From: Verrucomicrobium sp. BvORR034
Lineage (GTDB): Bacteria > Verrucomicrobiota > Verrucomicrobiia > Verrucomicrobiales > Verrucomicrobiaceae
DNA length: 64,000 nt
Assembly: GCF_000739635.1 (NCBI RefSeq)
Contig: NZ_BATQ01000117.1
Span: 1 to 64,000 of the forward strand
Direction of reading: 5' to 3'
A program made the translations under genes and the position numbers. Shown piece by piece: positions 25,301-34,311 of this stretch (position 1 is its first letter; each line of letters begins with the position of its first letter). The notes under the pieces are model-generated. The model made no database searches, was not told the DNA's origin, and saw only the letters and a list, made by a program, of their open reading frames with translations.

Positions 25301-27760
25301 ATGAAGCTAGCCTTATCTCTCGCCAGTTGCGCCCTACTCCTCTCCGCCAACGCCCACGGCCAGGCCGATGTGCTGGGGGCTCTGACCAGCAACATCAACA
25401 TCGAGGGTATGGAAACTGGCTTCGACCCCATGACGGGCGTAGCCACCGCAAAGGGGGACGTACACATCAAATATGAAGATGTGGAAATCAAGGCTGGTCA
25501 GGCTGAGTACAACGCCAACACTGGCGATGTCGTGGCCCGGGATAATGTGACAGTCGTGAAGGACGGGGAGATCTTTCGCGGAGAGAACATCATCTACAAC
25601 GTCAAGACGGAAGAACTGAAGGCCAACAGCGTTCGCAGTTCCCTGCCCCCCATCTTCTACCAGACCGAAGGTTTCAAGACCAACTCCGGCAAGGTGGAAC
25701 GCATTGACGGCACCAACGCCTGGTTCACCACGCATGACAGCCAGGTCCAGAACTACCGGGTCCGCGCCAAGTCCATCACGATCTATCCTGGTGACCGCGT
25801 CATCATGAAGGGCGTGAAGGTGTATGCTGGCAAGACCCCGGTCTTCTGGTTCCCCTACATCGTCCAGCCGCTCGATGACGAACTCGGCTACTTCTTCCAG
25901 CCTGGTTACACCAGCCAGTGGGGCGCCTTCCTGCTCAACCAGTATGGCGTGATGCATGGCGACCACACCCTCGCCAAGTACCATCTGGACCTTCGCAGCT
26001 CCCGTGGCGTCGGCATTGGTGCTGACTTCTATTCGGAAAAGTGGCGCAAAAATCCCCACATCGGTCAGCTCAAGCTTTACTACGCTTACGACACCGACCC
26101 CCTCACTGGCGTCAACGACTCGACTCGCTCCGATGCCTTGGTGGATGAGAACCGCTATCGCATTGGCTTCCAGCACCGCATCTACATTCCAGGCCCTCAG
26201 GAAAGCACCTGGTACCTTGACTTCGACCTCACCAAACTGAGCGACGAGTTCATGCTGGAGGATTATTTCCTCAACGACTTCCGTCTTGAGCCCCAGCCGG
26301 ACAACATCATCAATCTGGTCAAACGGGACGACCGCTTCACGGCCTCCCTCCTGGCCCGTATGCAGCTCAATGAGTTCTACCATGCAGATGAGCGCGTCGA
26401 GCTGGCTTTCGACTTCACCCGCTCCCGCATCCTGAACACCAACTTCTACTATCAGGGTGAGACGAGCTTGGGAGCCTACCGCGACAAGCTTTCCGACAAC
26501 GAACGCGCTGTTCTTCAGAGCAAGATTGCGCAGCAGGAAAGCTATCTGAGCACCGCCTACGGTGCCAATGGCGGCACCACTGGGCTTCTTGACGCAAACG
26601 GCAACGCGCTCCCCTCCACCACCACCGCCCTGGCTGGCAGTACGCTGGTGAGCAATGACGCCGCCGTGATTCGCGCCGTGCCCAAGCAGCTGTTGACTCG
26701 TGATGACGTCGAGAACGACCTCGAACTGCTCCAGGCTGAGCTGAATGAGAACAAGTTCCTCCGCGCCCACACTTACCACGAGTTCCTCTATCCCATCAGC
26801 TTCGGCCAGGGCGATTGGATCAGCTTCGTTCCCCGCCTCGGCGGTGGCGTGACCTACTACAACGATGTCGAAGGCGGCACGTCGGATGTTGGCAATGATA
26901 CCCGCCCCATCTTCGCCGCAGGGTTCGACCTCTCCGCGAAGTTCAGCAAGACCTGGGAAGACGTGCAGAACCGCCGGATCGGTCTGGATGGGCTCCGCCA
27001 CATCATTCAGCCCTACCTCAACTACTCCTATGTTGAGGCCGACACCATCGAAGGTCTTGGCACCATCGACCGTCTCACCCCGTCCACCCGCCCCCGTCCA
27101 ATCGACGTTCCCTTCTTCACGGCCATTGACGACCTGAAGAGCTGGAACATCGCCCGCATCGGTGTGCGCAACCTCTTCCAGACCAAGCGCGACGGAGGCA
27201 CTCACAACTACGCTGGCATCAACACCTACGTGGATCTCTTCATCGAAGATCCCGAGTTTGATCGCGATGTGTCCAACCTCTACAACGACCTCTTCTGGTC
27301 CCCCCTCCCCTGGTTGGCTCTCTCCATCGACAGCCAGCTCCCCATCGGCAGCAGCGACTACAACTTCACCGAGGTCAACTCGAACATCACCTGGATGCCC
27401 ACCAAGACCTTCTCCTGGTCCTTGGGCCACCAGTTGCTGACCGACAACCCGATCTTCGTGGACAGCAGCCTGATCTACTCCCGCATCTACACAAAGATCA
27501 ACTCGAACTGGGGCTTCTCCATGAACCACATCTACGAGATGGAGGACAGCACCCTTCAGTACCAGAGCTACAGCATCCACCGCGACCTTGCGAGCTGGAC
27601 GATGTCTCTGGGCGGCCTGATCCGCGAAAATCGCGGCCAGAAGAACGGCAAGGACAACGAGTACGGCTTGGTGCTCTCCCTTACGCTCAAGGATTTCCCT
27701 CAGGTCAGCATCCCGCTTGACCTTGACCCAAATCCGACTGGCCAGGGCGGACGCGAGTAG
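25301..27760 (+). CDS. lptD: LPS-assembly outer-membrane protein LptD
   Basis: An 819-residue outer-membrane protein that would insert lipopolysaccharide into the outer leaflet. After a signal peptide (MKLALSLASCALLLSANAHG) comes an OstA/LptA-like beta-jellyroll (about residues 30-130, GVATAKGDVHIKYEDVEIKA) and then a large LptD-type barrel region with PVFWFPYIVQPLDDELGYFF and a C-terminal run of alternating strands. The mature chain shows no cysteine, unlike the disulfide-dependent E. coli protein. About residues 400-505 form a helical, Gln/Leu/Asn-rich insertion. ATG at 25301 places the signal peptide at the N-terminus; ATG at 25274 would add nine residues. Confidence 0.88.
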   Translation: MKLALSLASCALLLSANAHGQADVLGALTSNINIEGMETGFDPMTGVATAKGDVHIKYEDVEIKAGQAEYNANTGDVVARDNVTVVKDGEIFRGENIIYNVKTEELKANSVRSSLPPIFYQTEGFKTNSGKVERIDGTNAWFTTHDSQVQNYRVRAKSITIYPGDRVIMKGVKVYAGKTPVFWFPYIVQPLDDELGYFFQPGYTSQWGAFLLNQYGVMHGDHTLAKYHLDLRSSRGVGIGADFYSEKWRKNPHIGQLKLYYAYDTDPLTGVNDSTRSDALVDENRYRIGFQHRIYIPGPQESTWYLDFDLTKLSDEFMLEDYFLNDFRLEPQPDNIINLVKRDDRFTASLLARMQLNEFYHADERVELAFDFTRSRILNTNFYYQGETSLGAYRDKLSDNERAVLQSKIAQQESYLSTAYGANGGTTGLLDANGNALPSTTTALAGSTLVSNDAAVIRAVPKQLLTRDDVENDLELLQAELNENKFLRAHTYHEFLYPISFGQGDWISFVPRLGGGVTYYNDVEGGTSDVGNDTRPIFAAGFDLSAKFSKTWEDVQNRRIGLDGLRHIIQPYLNYSYVEADTIEGLGTIDRLTPSTRPRPIDVPFFTAIDDLKSWNIARIGVRNLFQTKRDGGTHNYAGINTYVDLFIEDPEFDRDVSNLYNDLFWSPLPWLALSIDSQLPIGSSDYNFTEVNSNITWMPTKTFSWSLGHQLLTDNPIFVDSSLIYSRIYTKINSNWGFSMNHIYEMEDSTLQYQSYSIHRDLASWTMSLGGLIRENRGQKNGKDNEYGLVLSLTLKDFPQVSIPLDLDPNPTGQGGRE

Positions 27761-27789
27761 TCCCAGCGCCTGAAAGGCAATATCTCTTG

Positions 27790-27821
27790 AAAACCCGGCA
27801 TCTTCGGATGCCGGGTTTTTT
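27790..27821 (+). terminator. Rho-independent terminator after lptD
   Basis: Stem AAACCCGGCATC / GATGCCGGGTTT around TTCG, a very stable tetraloop, followed by T residues. Confidence 0.95.
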
Positions 27822-28308
27822 GTTGAGTTCGCACGATGAATCAGACTGCCCTTCGCGAACAGCTCCGGCGCACTCCGATGGTCCCGTCGGCTCAGTCGCC
27901 ACAGGAACGCGCGATTAAATCGCCCCGTCCCAACCTCCACTCCCAGCACGCTCTTGCTCAGGTTGTGGACACGACAACGCCTCGACCTGACAAACGATCG
28001 GGGTGCCACCAACGGACTCCCCAGAAACCCCCTTCGCTCCCCAATCCAACGGGCCGTTCGGACTACTCCGCCGCAGCTCGCCAATCACCCTCAGCTATAC
28101 CGGCAGAGTGAACACTTAGCAGGGCGAAACCTTCCGCGAAATTGGCACCATCTCGCCCCTGCAATCCTTGCCAATTTGTGATATTCAGACATCCGCAGGT
28201 TGTTTTGGTATCTTTTCTCCCGTCCTTCGGGCTTGTGCCCTCCCCCAACCTCCGCATTAGTCCCGTCCTGCTCCGGCTCAAGGCCGACCGTATCTCTCCA
28301 CTCTTTGC
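27822..28308. other. 487-bp gap before ugd
   Basis: No gene is supported on either strand, and no repeat was recognised. The AT-richer segment around 28160-28215 is the likely location of the ugd promoter, without a clear -35/-10 pair. Confidence 0.4.
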
Positions 28309-29622
28309 ATGAAACTCACGATCATTGGCTCCGGTTACGTTGGACTCACTACAGGCGCCTGCTTCGCAGAAGTCGGCCATCACGTTGTTTGCGTGGACAA
28401 TGACGAACGCAAAATCAAGAGCCTGTTGGAAGGCAAGATTCCGATCTACGAACCCGGCCTGGAAACGATCGTCCGTAAGAATGTTGTCTCCAAGAGGCTG
28501 CAGTTCACCACGAGCACAGAAGAAGGCGTGGATCACGGTGAGGTGATCTTCATTGCGGTGCCCACCCCACCCCAGGCCGATGGCAGCGTGGATCTCAGCT
28601 TCATCGAAAAAGTGGCTCGCGAAATCGCGGTCTGCCTCGGCAGCTATCGCGTGATCGTGGACAAGAGCACGGTGCCCGTGAAGACCGGCGAGCGCGTCGC
28701 CCAGACGATCCGCCGTTACGCCAAGCCCGGAGTGGAGTTTGACGTCGTGAGCAATCCCGAGTTCCTGCGTGAAGGCAGCGCTGTGGAAGATCTCATGAGC
28801 CCCGACCGCATCGTCATTGGCGGCAACAGCGACCGCGCCCTGGCGGTGATGCAGAAGGTCTATGAGCCTTTTGTCGCCCCGGTGCTCGTGACCGACATCA
28901 ACAGCGCAGAGCTTATCAAGCATGCCGCAAACAGTTTCCTGGCACTGAAAATTTCCTATGTGAACGCACTGTCCGAGCTTTGCGAAGTCAGCGGTGCGGA
29001 TGTGGAGAAAGTCGCCGAAGGCATCGGCATGGACAAGCGCATCGGCCGCAGTTTCCTTAATGCCGGCCTGGGTTACGGGGGGTCCTGCTTCCCCAAGGAC
29101 ATCGCCGCCTTCATAGCCATTGCAGAGCAGCTGGGCACCCCTTTCAATCTGCTCAAGGAGGTTCAGAAGATCAACGCCCGCCAGCTCAATCGCTTCCTCG
29201 ACAGCGTGCGGGAAGCCCTTTGGGTGCTTAAGGACAAGAAGATCGCCGTCTGGGGTCTCAGCTTCAAACCCAACACGGACGACGTCCGCTCCAGCGTCGC
29301 CATCAATCTTGTGGAAACCCTGGTCAAAGAGGGCGCTGATGTCACGGCCTACGATCCCAAGGCCATGGACAAGTTCCGTGAGCTTCCCATCGCCGGCAAG
29401 GTCACGCTCACCGACAATCCGGTTGAAGCGGCCCGTGGTGCCGAGGCCCTCATCGTGGCCACCGAATGGCCGGAGTTCGCCACAGTGGATCTCCAGGAAC
29501 TTCGCGACGCCATGCGTACACCCCTTATCTTCGACGGGCGCAATCTGCTCGACCCGACCGCAGCAGCAAGCTACGGATTCCAGTACCGTGGCATCGGCCG
29601 GGGCACCCTTGCAGCAGAATGA
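28309..29622 (+). CDS. ugd: UDP-glucose 6-dehydrogenase
   Basis: A 437-residue NAD-dependent enzyme that oxidises UDP-glucose to UDP-glucuronate for surface polysaccharide synthesis. N-terminal Rossmann motif GSGYVGLTTGACFAEVGH, the catalytic cysteine in GLGYGGSCFPKDIAAF, and the C-terminal UDP-binding part with GLSFKPNTDDVRSSVA are all present. Its stop overlaps the rsmB start (ATGA), so the two are translationally coupled. Confidence 0.96.
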   Translation: MKLTIIGSGYVGLTTGACFAEVGHHVVCVDNDERKIKSLLEGKIPIYEPGLETIVRKNVVSKRLQFTTSTEEGVDHGEVIFIAVPTPPQADGSVDLSFIEKVAREIAVCLGSYRVIVDKSTVPVKTGERVAQTIRRYAKPGVEFDVVSNPEFLREGSAVEDLMSPDRIVIGGNSDRALAVMQKVYEPFVAPVLVTDINSAELIKHAANSFLALKISYVNALSELCEVSGADVEKVAEGIGMDKRIGRSFLNAGLGYGGSCFPKDIAAFIAIAEQLGTPFNLLKEVQKINARQLNRFLDSVREALWVLKDKKIAVWGLSFKPNTDDVRSSVAINLVETLVKEGADVTAYDPKAMDKFRELPIAGKVTLTDNPVEAARGAEALIVATEWPEFATVDLQELRDAMRTPLIFDGRNLLDPTAAASYGFQYRGIGRGTLAAE

Positions 29623-30863
29623 GCGTCATCCCCCTCAATTCCCGACAGCTCGCGCTTCAGATTCTCGTCGAATGGGAGCGCAGTGAAATCTATGCGGCAG
29701 ACCTGATCGAAAAGGCTGCCGCCACCCATCGACTTGATCATCGCGACACAGCGCTCCTTCAGACGCTGGTGATGGGCACGCTTCGCAACATCGACCTGCT
29801 GGACATCTGGCTGGAACGAGTGTGCGACAACCAGCACCTTGAAACCAGCGTCCACTGGCTGCTCAGGCTCGGCATTGCCCAGCTTCTTCTGCTGGAGATG
29901 CCAGCCCATGCCGTGGTGAACGAAACGGTGAACCAGGCAGGTAAGGCCCGTGGGCTGGTCAACGCCGTGCTTCGCCGGGTGGACCGGGAGAGAATCCCGC
30001 TCCTGGCCCGCATGGATCGCCTTTCCATCGCCGAGCGCACCTCGCATCCGTCCTGGCTTGCGGAGAGATGGACCAAGCAGTTTGGCAAGTCAGCGGCAGA
30101 ATCCCTCTGCGAGTGGGACCAGCAGCCCGCGTCAACGTATGTGCGGGTGAATCAATTGCACCCCCAGCCGCTCACCCCGGAAGAGGTGCTCCCGCTGGAA
30201 CCTATTTCTTTCCCAGGGTTCTACCGCGCCGACACCTTGCCGCGTGAGTGGCTGGCCAGCGGTCGGTGTTATGCTCAGGATCCCAGCACCGCAATCTCCT
30301 GCGAACTCCTCGCCCCTCAACCGGGCGAGACGATTCTTGATGCTTGCGCCGCACCAGGCGGCAAGTCCGCGTATCTGGCGCAGAAGATGCAGAATCAAGG
30401 ACAGATCCTGACCTGTGACTCTGTGTCCCGCAGGCTCCAGCGCATGCAGCAGAATCTGGAGCGACTGAACGTTACCATTGCAGAGAACCGACAGGTGGAT
30501 TGGACCAAACCGTTGCCACCCATCTGGAAGGGCGTTCAAGTCGATCGGATTCTTCTTGATGCCCCCTGTAGCAATACGGGCGTGATGCGTCGTCGCGTGG
30601 ATGTCCGTTGGCGGTTGGATCCTGAAGTCTTCGTCGAGATGGCCCAACTGCAGACCAAGATTCTGTCCACTCTGACACCTCTCCTGAAGTCCGGCGGAAG
30701 CTTGGTTTACAGCACTTGCAGTCTCGATCGCGAGGAGAACGAGGACATCATTGCTTCGTTCCTGGTCGCTCATCCGGAATTCAAGCTGGTGGAAACTCGG
30801 AGCTCCCTCCCCTGGAGAGATGGATTCGACGGCGCGTTCGCTGCGCTTTTGTTGAAAAGTTAG
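29619..30863 (+). CDS. rsmB: 16S rRNA m5C967 methyltransferase RsmB
   Basis: A 414-residue protein: an N-terminal NusB-like RNA-binding domain (about residues 5-135, with NETVNQAGKARGLVNAVLRR) and a C-terminal SAM-dependent RNA m5C methyltransferase domain with the SAM loop LDACAAPGGKSAYLAQ and the catalytic cysteine pair in DAPCSNTGVMRRRVDVRW and YSTCSLDREENED. ATG at 29619 is chosen because it overlaps the ugd stop and begins the NusB-like domain. Confidence 0.94.
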   Translation: MSVIPLNSRQLALQILVEWERSEIYAADLIEKAAATHRLDHRDTALLQTLVMGTLRNIDLLDIWLERVCDNQHLETSVHWLLRLGIAQLLLLEMPAHAVVNETVNQAGKARGLVNAVLRRVDRERIPLLARMDRLSIAERTSHPSWLAERWTKQFGKSAAESLCEWDQQPASTYVRVNQLHPQPLTPEEVLPLEPISFPGFYRADTLPREWLASGRCYAQDPSTAISCELLAPQPGETILDACAAPGGKSAYLAQKMQNQGQILTCDSVSRRLQRMQQNLERLNVTIAENRQVDWTKPLPPIWKGVQVDRILLDAPCSNTGVMRRRVDVRWRLDPEVFVEMAQLQTKILSTLTPLLKSGGSLVYSTCSLDREENEDIIASFLVAHPEFKLVETRSSLPWRDGFDGAFAALLLKS

Positions 30864-30923
30864 GGCTGTTTGACGTAGAATAGGAATCGGGCGGAGCTCT
30901 CACTCCGCCAGAATACCCCCTTC

Positions 30924-31301
30924 ATGCGCGCCGACCTCTATCTGCACCACGTCCGCATTTTCAAGACCCGCTCACTTGCCACCCAGGCCTGCACCCGTGG
31001 GCTGGTGCAAATTGGCGGTCAACCGATGAAGCCCGCCAGAGAGTTGAAACTCGGCGAAGTTCTCGACATTCAGCGCGGCGACCTGAGTTTGGTCGTTCGT
31101 GTGCTTGATTTCCCCGCCACACGCGTGGGCGCACCGCTGGTGAAGCTCTTCATGGAGGATCTGACGCCAGTGCAGAACTATCAGAAGGCAGCCGAAGCCC
31201 GGCGGGAAAAAGTCATGCTCACACCGCATGCCTTGGCTGCCAAACCTGACAAAAAACAACTGCGCCTCATCCGCGAGCTGATGGAACGCAATCAGGCCTG
31301 A
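30924..31301 (+). CDS. S4-domain RNA-binding protein (Hsp15-like)
   Basis: A 125-residue basic protein with an N-terminal S4 domain (RADLYLHHVRIFKTRSLATQ, then QIGGQPMKPARELKLGEVLDI), as in Hsp15/HslR, which recycles stalled 50S-peptidyl-tRNA. The C-terminal half is Lys/Arg-rich. It follows rsmB by 60 bp, a ribosome-related pairing. Ortholog status to HslR is not certain, so no symbol is given. Confidence 0.85.
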   Translation: MRADLYLHHVRIFKTRSLATQACTRGLVQIGGQPMKPARELKLGEVLDIQRGDLSLVVRVLDFPATRVGAPLVKLFMEDLTPVQNYQKAAEARREKVMLTPHALAAKPDKKQLRLIRELMERNQA

Positions 31302-31390
31302 TGGGACGTCGCCACCTAAGTGGCCTCAACCTGGTTCAATGAAGCAGGCGTTGCTTTGTTGAACCCTGCCAAATCTACGTATGCTTCAGC

Positions 31391-31771
31391 ATGGACAAAG
31401 CTGATCTCCAAGAACGCCTCTCCCCAGAACAATGGCGGGTGACCCAGGAACAAGGGACAGAGTATCCGTTCACTGGCAAATTCTGCGATCACAAGGCCGA
31501 CGGCACCTACACGTGTGTCTGCTGCGGTGAAGACCTGTTCCACTCGGCCACGAAATACGACTCCGGATCCGGCTGGCCCAGCTTCTGGAGCCAGGTGAAT
31601 CGAGAGGCCGTTTCGATGCACGAAGACGAAACCCATGGCATGAGCCGCACCGAGATCGTCTGCGGCAAATGTGGTGCCCACTTGGGACATGTATTTCCCG
31701 ATGGCCCTCAACCCACCGGATTGAGGTATTGCGTGAATTCGTTGTCGCTGGAGTTCAGGGCGGCCGGCTAA
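31391..31771 (+). CDS. msrB: Peptide-methionine (R)-S-oxide reductase MsrB
   Basis: A 126-residue MsrB that reduces the R-isomer of methionine sulfoxide in proteins. Structural zinc ligands form two CxxC pairs (Cys42/Cys45 and Cys91/Cys94), GWPSFW lines the active site, and the catalytic cysteine is Cys114 in [11 protein letters not shown]. There is no signal peptide and no fused MsrA domain. It lies 89 bp after the S4-protein gene. Confidence 0.95.
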   Translation: MDKADLQERLSPEQWRVTQEQGTEYPFTGKFCDHKADGTYTCVCCGEDLFHSATKYDSGSGWPSFWSQVNREAVSMHEDETHGMSRTEIVCGKCGAHLGHVFPDGPQPTGLRYCVNSLSLEFRAAG

Positions 31772-31774
31772 CGA

Positions 31775-31824
31775 GTGACACTGGCTTCCAGCCAGTGCGT
31801 GTTACCGGCGTCCCGCCGGTTCAG
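31775..31824. repeat. Twin-hairpin repeat, copy 1
   Basis: 50-bp unit with two consecutive hairpins, CACTGGCT-TCC-AGCCAGTG and ACCGGCG-TCC-CGCCGGT, separated by CGTGTT. Copy 2 lies 319 bp away in the same orientation with the first stem changed on both arms. Confidence 0.8.
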
Positions 31825-32093
31825 TTGGGAAGGCACATCCTACGCGCACCGCTCCGGCTCCTTGCTTTGCCACTCGCCTTGCCAGGCCCCCCTTATGCAG
31901 AGCCCCTGTGAGGTTGCTCTGTTACCACGGGGCCGGATAATTCAGATTTGGGGATCATGTTTCGGCGGCGACTGGGTCGATAGGAAGACCTTCGAGCAAG
32001 GAAGCTCATCGCTGAAGGCGATGAATTTCATTGCTCGATGCCCACCAACTAAATTCCCATCCATCTGCATGGCCTCACTTCACTGCGTCCTGC

Positions 32094-32143
32094 GTGACAC
32101 CGGCTTCCAGCCGGTGCGTGCTACCGGCGTCCCGCCGGTTCAG
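32094..32143. repeat. Twin-hairpin repeat, copy 2
   Basis: Same unit as at 31775-31824. The first stem reads CACCGGCT-TCC-AGCCGGTG: relative to copy 1 a T-A pair has become a C-G pair, a compensated change that preserves the hairpin. Confidence 0.8.
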
Positions 32144-32199
32144 TCCGAGACGCCACGCCAGATGCAACCAGCGCGGGAACCAACCGAAACGCCTGCGCC

Positions 32200-34257
32200 C
32201 TACGAGTCCACCACTTCCTCTTCTTCCGCCTCACCCGAGGCGCTCTTGCGCAACCGGGTGATCTTTTCCACCGACTTCTCGGTGACGAGATTGCCCTTGG
32301 AATCACGCCCTTTGATGGCGAGGTCTCCAAACTTGTAGGGAAAGGCATCCACCCGCATGCGCAGTTCGTGCTTGAGCTTGATGTTCAAGATCTGGGCGTT
32401 GCTTTCTTCCTCCGTCTCATGCCGTGAGAAGAACATGACTTTCGTCCCGGGGGACTCTTGCGTCAGAGGATACTCCTTGTCGCGGGTAATACCGCCCACA
32501 CGGAACCGCTTCGCATACACACGGCCCTGCTTGCCGTCGCGGTAGATCAACGAATACACCGCCTGCTCGTCTCGCTTGAAGATGGCCAGGTAGACCGGGT
32601 TCTTACCCACGTGGAATTTCGGCGCCACTTTCACGACGCTCATCACGCCTTCGCGGGTGATGAAGAGGACCTCGTCCATCGTGGAGCACTTGCTCACCGG
32701 CTCCCCTTCCCGTTTCAGGCCATAGCCAGCGAAACCTTCTTTCGGATCGAGATAGAGCGTCTCGTTGGCAATGGCCACGTCTGAGGCCGCCACCCGGTCA
32801 AAGCCAGCAATCACGGTGCGACGTTCACGCTCCTTGCCATAGGTCTTCTTGATCCGCTCGAAGTACGATGTGGCGTACCGGGTCAACCCCTTGAGGTAGC
32901 GCTGCACCTGGTCAATGTCGTTCTCCAATGCACGGATCAGCTCATCCGCCTCGAAGGAGTTGAACTTGGAGATGCGCTTGATCTTGATCTCCGTGAGCTT
33001 GGTGATGTCGTCCTCGGTGATCTCGCGCTTCAAAAGTCCAAGATAGGGATTCAGCCCTTTCCAGATCGCCCCAATCACTCCATCCCAGGTCGTGCACTCT
33101 TCAATGTCACGGTAGATGCGCTTCTCGATGAAGATCTTCTCCAGCGAGCTGAAATGCCATTTCTCCTCCAGCTCTCCGAGCTCGATTTCCAGCTCCTGCT
33201 TGAGCACCTCCCGGGTGTGCTCCGCGTTGGCCTTGAGGATGTCGGTGACGGCGAGGAAGTGGGGCTTGTCATCCTTGATGACCACCGCGTTGACCGAAAT
33301 GCTGACCTCACAATCCGTGAAGGCATAGAGCGCCTGGATCGCCTGGTCAGGGTCGGTGCCGCTGGGCAGGTGCACCAGAATTTCCACGAACTCCGCGGTG
33401 TTGTCCTCCACCTTCTGAATCTTGATCTTGCCCTTTTCGTTCGCGGCAACAATGGACTCCTGGATACTGCCCGCGGTGGTTCCAAAGGGAATTTCCGTGA
33501 TGCGCACCATGTTGCGCTTCGGCACGGTCTCAATCTTGGCCCTCACCCTCACCTTGCCACCGCGCTGACCATCATTGTAGTCGGCGGCATCCATGGTGCC
33601 CCCTTGGGGGAAATCCGGAAAGACCTGGAACGGCTCACCGCGCAGTGCTGCAATGCAGGCATCACACAGTTCATTGAAATTGTGGGGCAGCACGCGGCAG
33701 GAGAGGCCGACGGCGATCCCTTCTACGCCCTGCGCGAGCAGCAGCGGAAACTTCACTGGCAGCGTCACCGGCTCCTTGTTGCGTCCGTCGTAGCTGGAGG
33801 CCCAGTCCGTCACTTTCGGGCTAAAGACGACATCAAGCGCGAACTTCGTAAGCCGCGATTCGATGTACCGCGAGGCAGCTGCGCCATCCCCAGTGAGGAT
33901 GTTCCCCCAGTTTCCCTGGGTGTCTATCAGCAGCTCTTTTTGACCGAGCTGAACCATGGCATCCCCGATGGAAGCATCCCCGTGAGGGTGATACTTCATC
34001 GTGTTCCCCACCACGTTTGCCACCTTGTTATAGCGTCCGTCCTCCAGCTCACGCATGGAGTGCAGAATACGACGCTGCACCGGCTTGAGCCCATCGTTGA
34101 TGTGCGGCACCGCACGCTCCAGGATCACGTAGGAGGCGTAGTCCAGGAACCAGTCACCATAGAGTTCATCCACAAGCTTGGTGTGCAGTTCTCCAGGATG
34201 GGAGGGACCGGAGGTGGGGGGAAGGGAATCAGGAGTCACGCTCGGAACAAAAGGCAA
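32200..34257 (-). CDS. parC: DNA topoisomerase IV subunit A
   Basis: About 685 residues. Type IIA topoisomerase A subunit with the breakage-reunion domain: the active-site tyrosine is in AAASRYIESR, preceded by KPVQRRILHSM and the GyrA/ParC box YHPHGDASIGDAMV. The C-terminal part (about 470-670) has the degenerate beta-pinwheel repeats typical of ParC and Bacteroidetes-type A subunits rather than the full GyrA pinwheel. It follows parE by 54 bp on the same strand. No ATG fits: TTG at 34257 and GTG at 34239 are the best start candidates, with no Shine-Dalgarno site at either. Confidence 0.92.
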   Translation of the reverse strand: MPFVPSVTPDSLPPTSGPSHPGELHTKLVDELYGDWFLDYASYVILERAVPHINDGLKPVQRRILHSMRELEDGRYNKVANVVGNTMKYHPHGDASIGDAMVQLGQKELLIDTQGNWGNILTGDGAAASRYIESRLTKFALDVVFSPKVTDWASSYDGRNKEPVTLPVKFPLLLAQGVEGIAVGLSCRVLPHNFNELCDACIAALRGEPFQVFPDFPQGGTMDAADYNDGQRGGKVRVRAKIETVPKRNMVRITEIPFGTTAGSIQESIVAANEKGKIKIQKVEDNTAEFVEILVHLPSGTDPDQAIQALYAFTDCEVSISVNAVVIKDDKPHFLAVTDILKANAEHTREVLKQELEIELGELEEKWHFSSLEKIFIEKRIYRDIEECTTWDGVIGAIWKGLNPYLGLLKREITEDDITKLTEIKIKRISKFNSFEADELIRALENDIDQVQRYLKGLTRYATSYFERIKKTYGKERERRTVIAGFDRVAASDVAIANETLYLDPKEGFAGYGLKREGEPVSKCSTMDEVLFITREGVMSVVKVAPKFHVGKNPVYLAIFKRDEQAVYSLIYRDGKQGRVYAKRFRVGGITRDKEYPLTQESPGTKVMFFSRHETEEESNAQILNIKLKHELRMRVDAFPYKFGDLAIKGRDSKGNLVTEKSVEKITRLRKSASGEAEEEEVVDS

Positions 34258-34311
34258 AAATCAAAACTCGATACTCAACGGGCAAACTTCAAGACGAGGC
34301 GGAAAACGAGA

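Larger units (their letters stand above)
31772..32199. other. Gene-free gap with twin-hairpin repeats
   Basis: Between convergent msrB and parC. It contains the twin-hairpin repeats at 31775-31824 and 32094-32143 and, between them, a further small hairpin TCATCGC-TGAA-GGCGATGA near 32010. No gene is supported. Confidence 0.5.

Noticed and set aside
25334-28084. Very long open frame (916 codons) on the minus strand opposite lptD
   Set aside because: It is a shadow of lptD codon use: Val/Gly/Glu/His-rich, without a domain, and lptD has a signal peptide, family motifs and a terminator in the sense direction.
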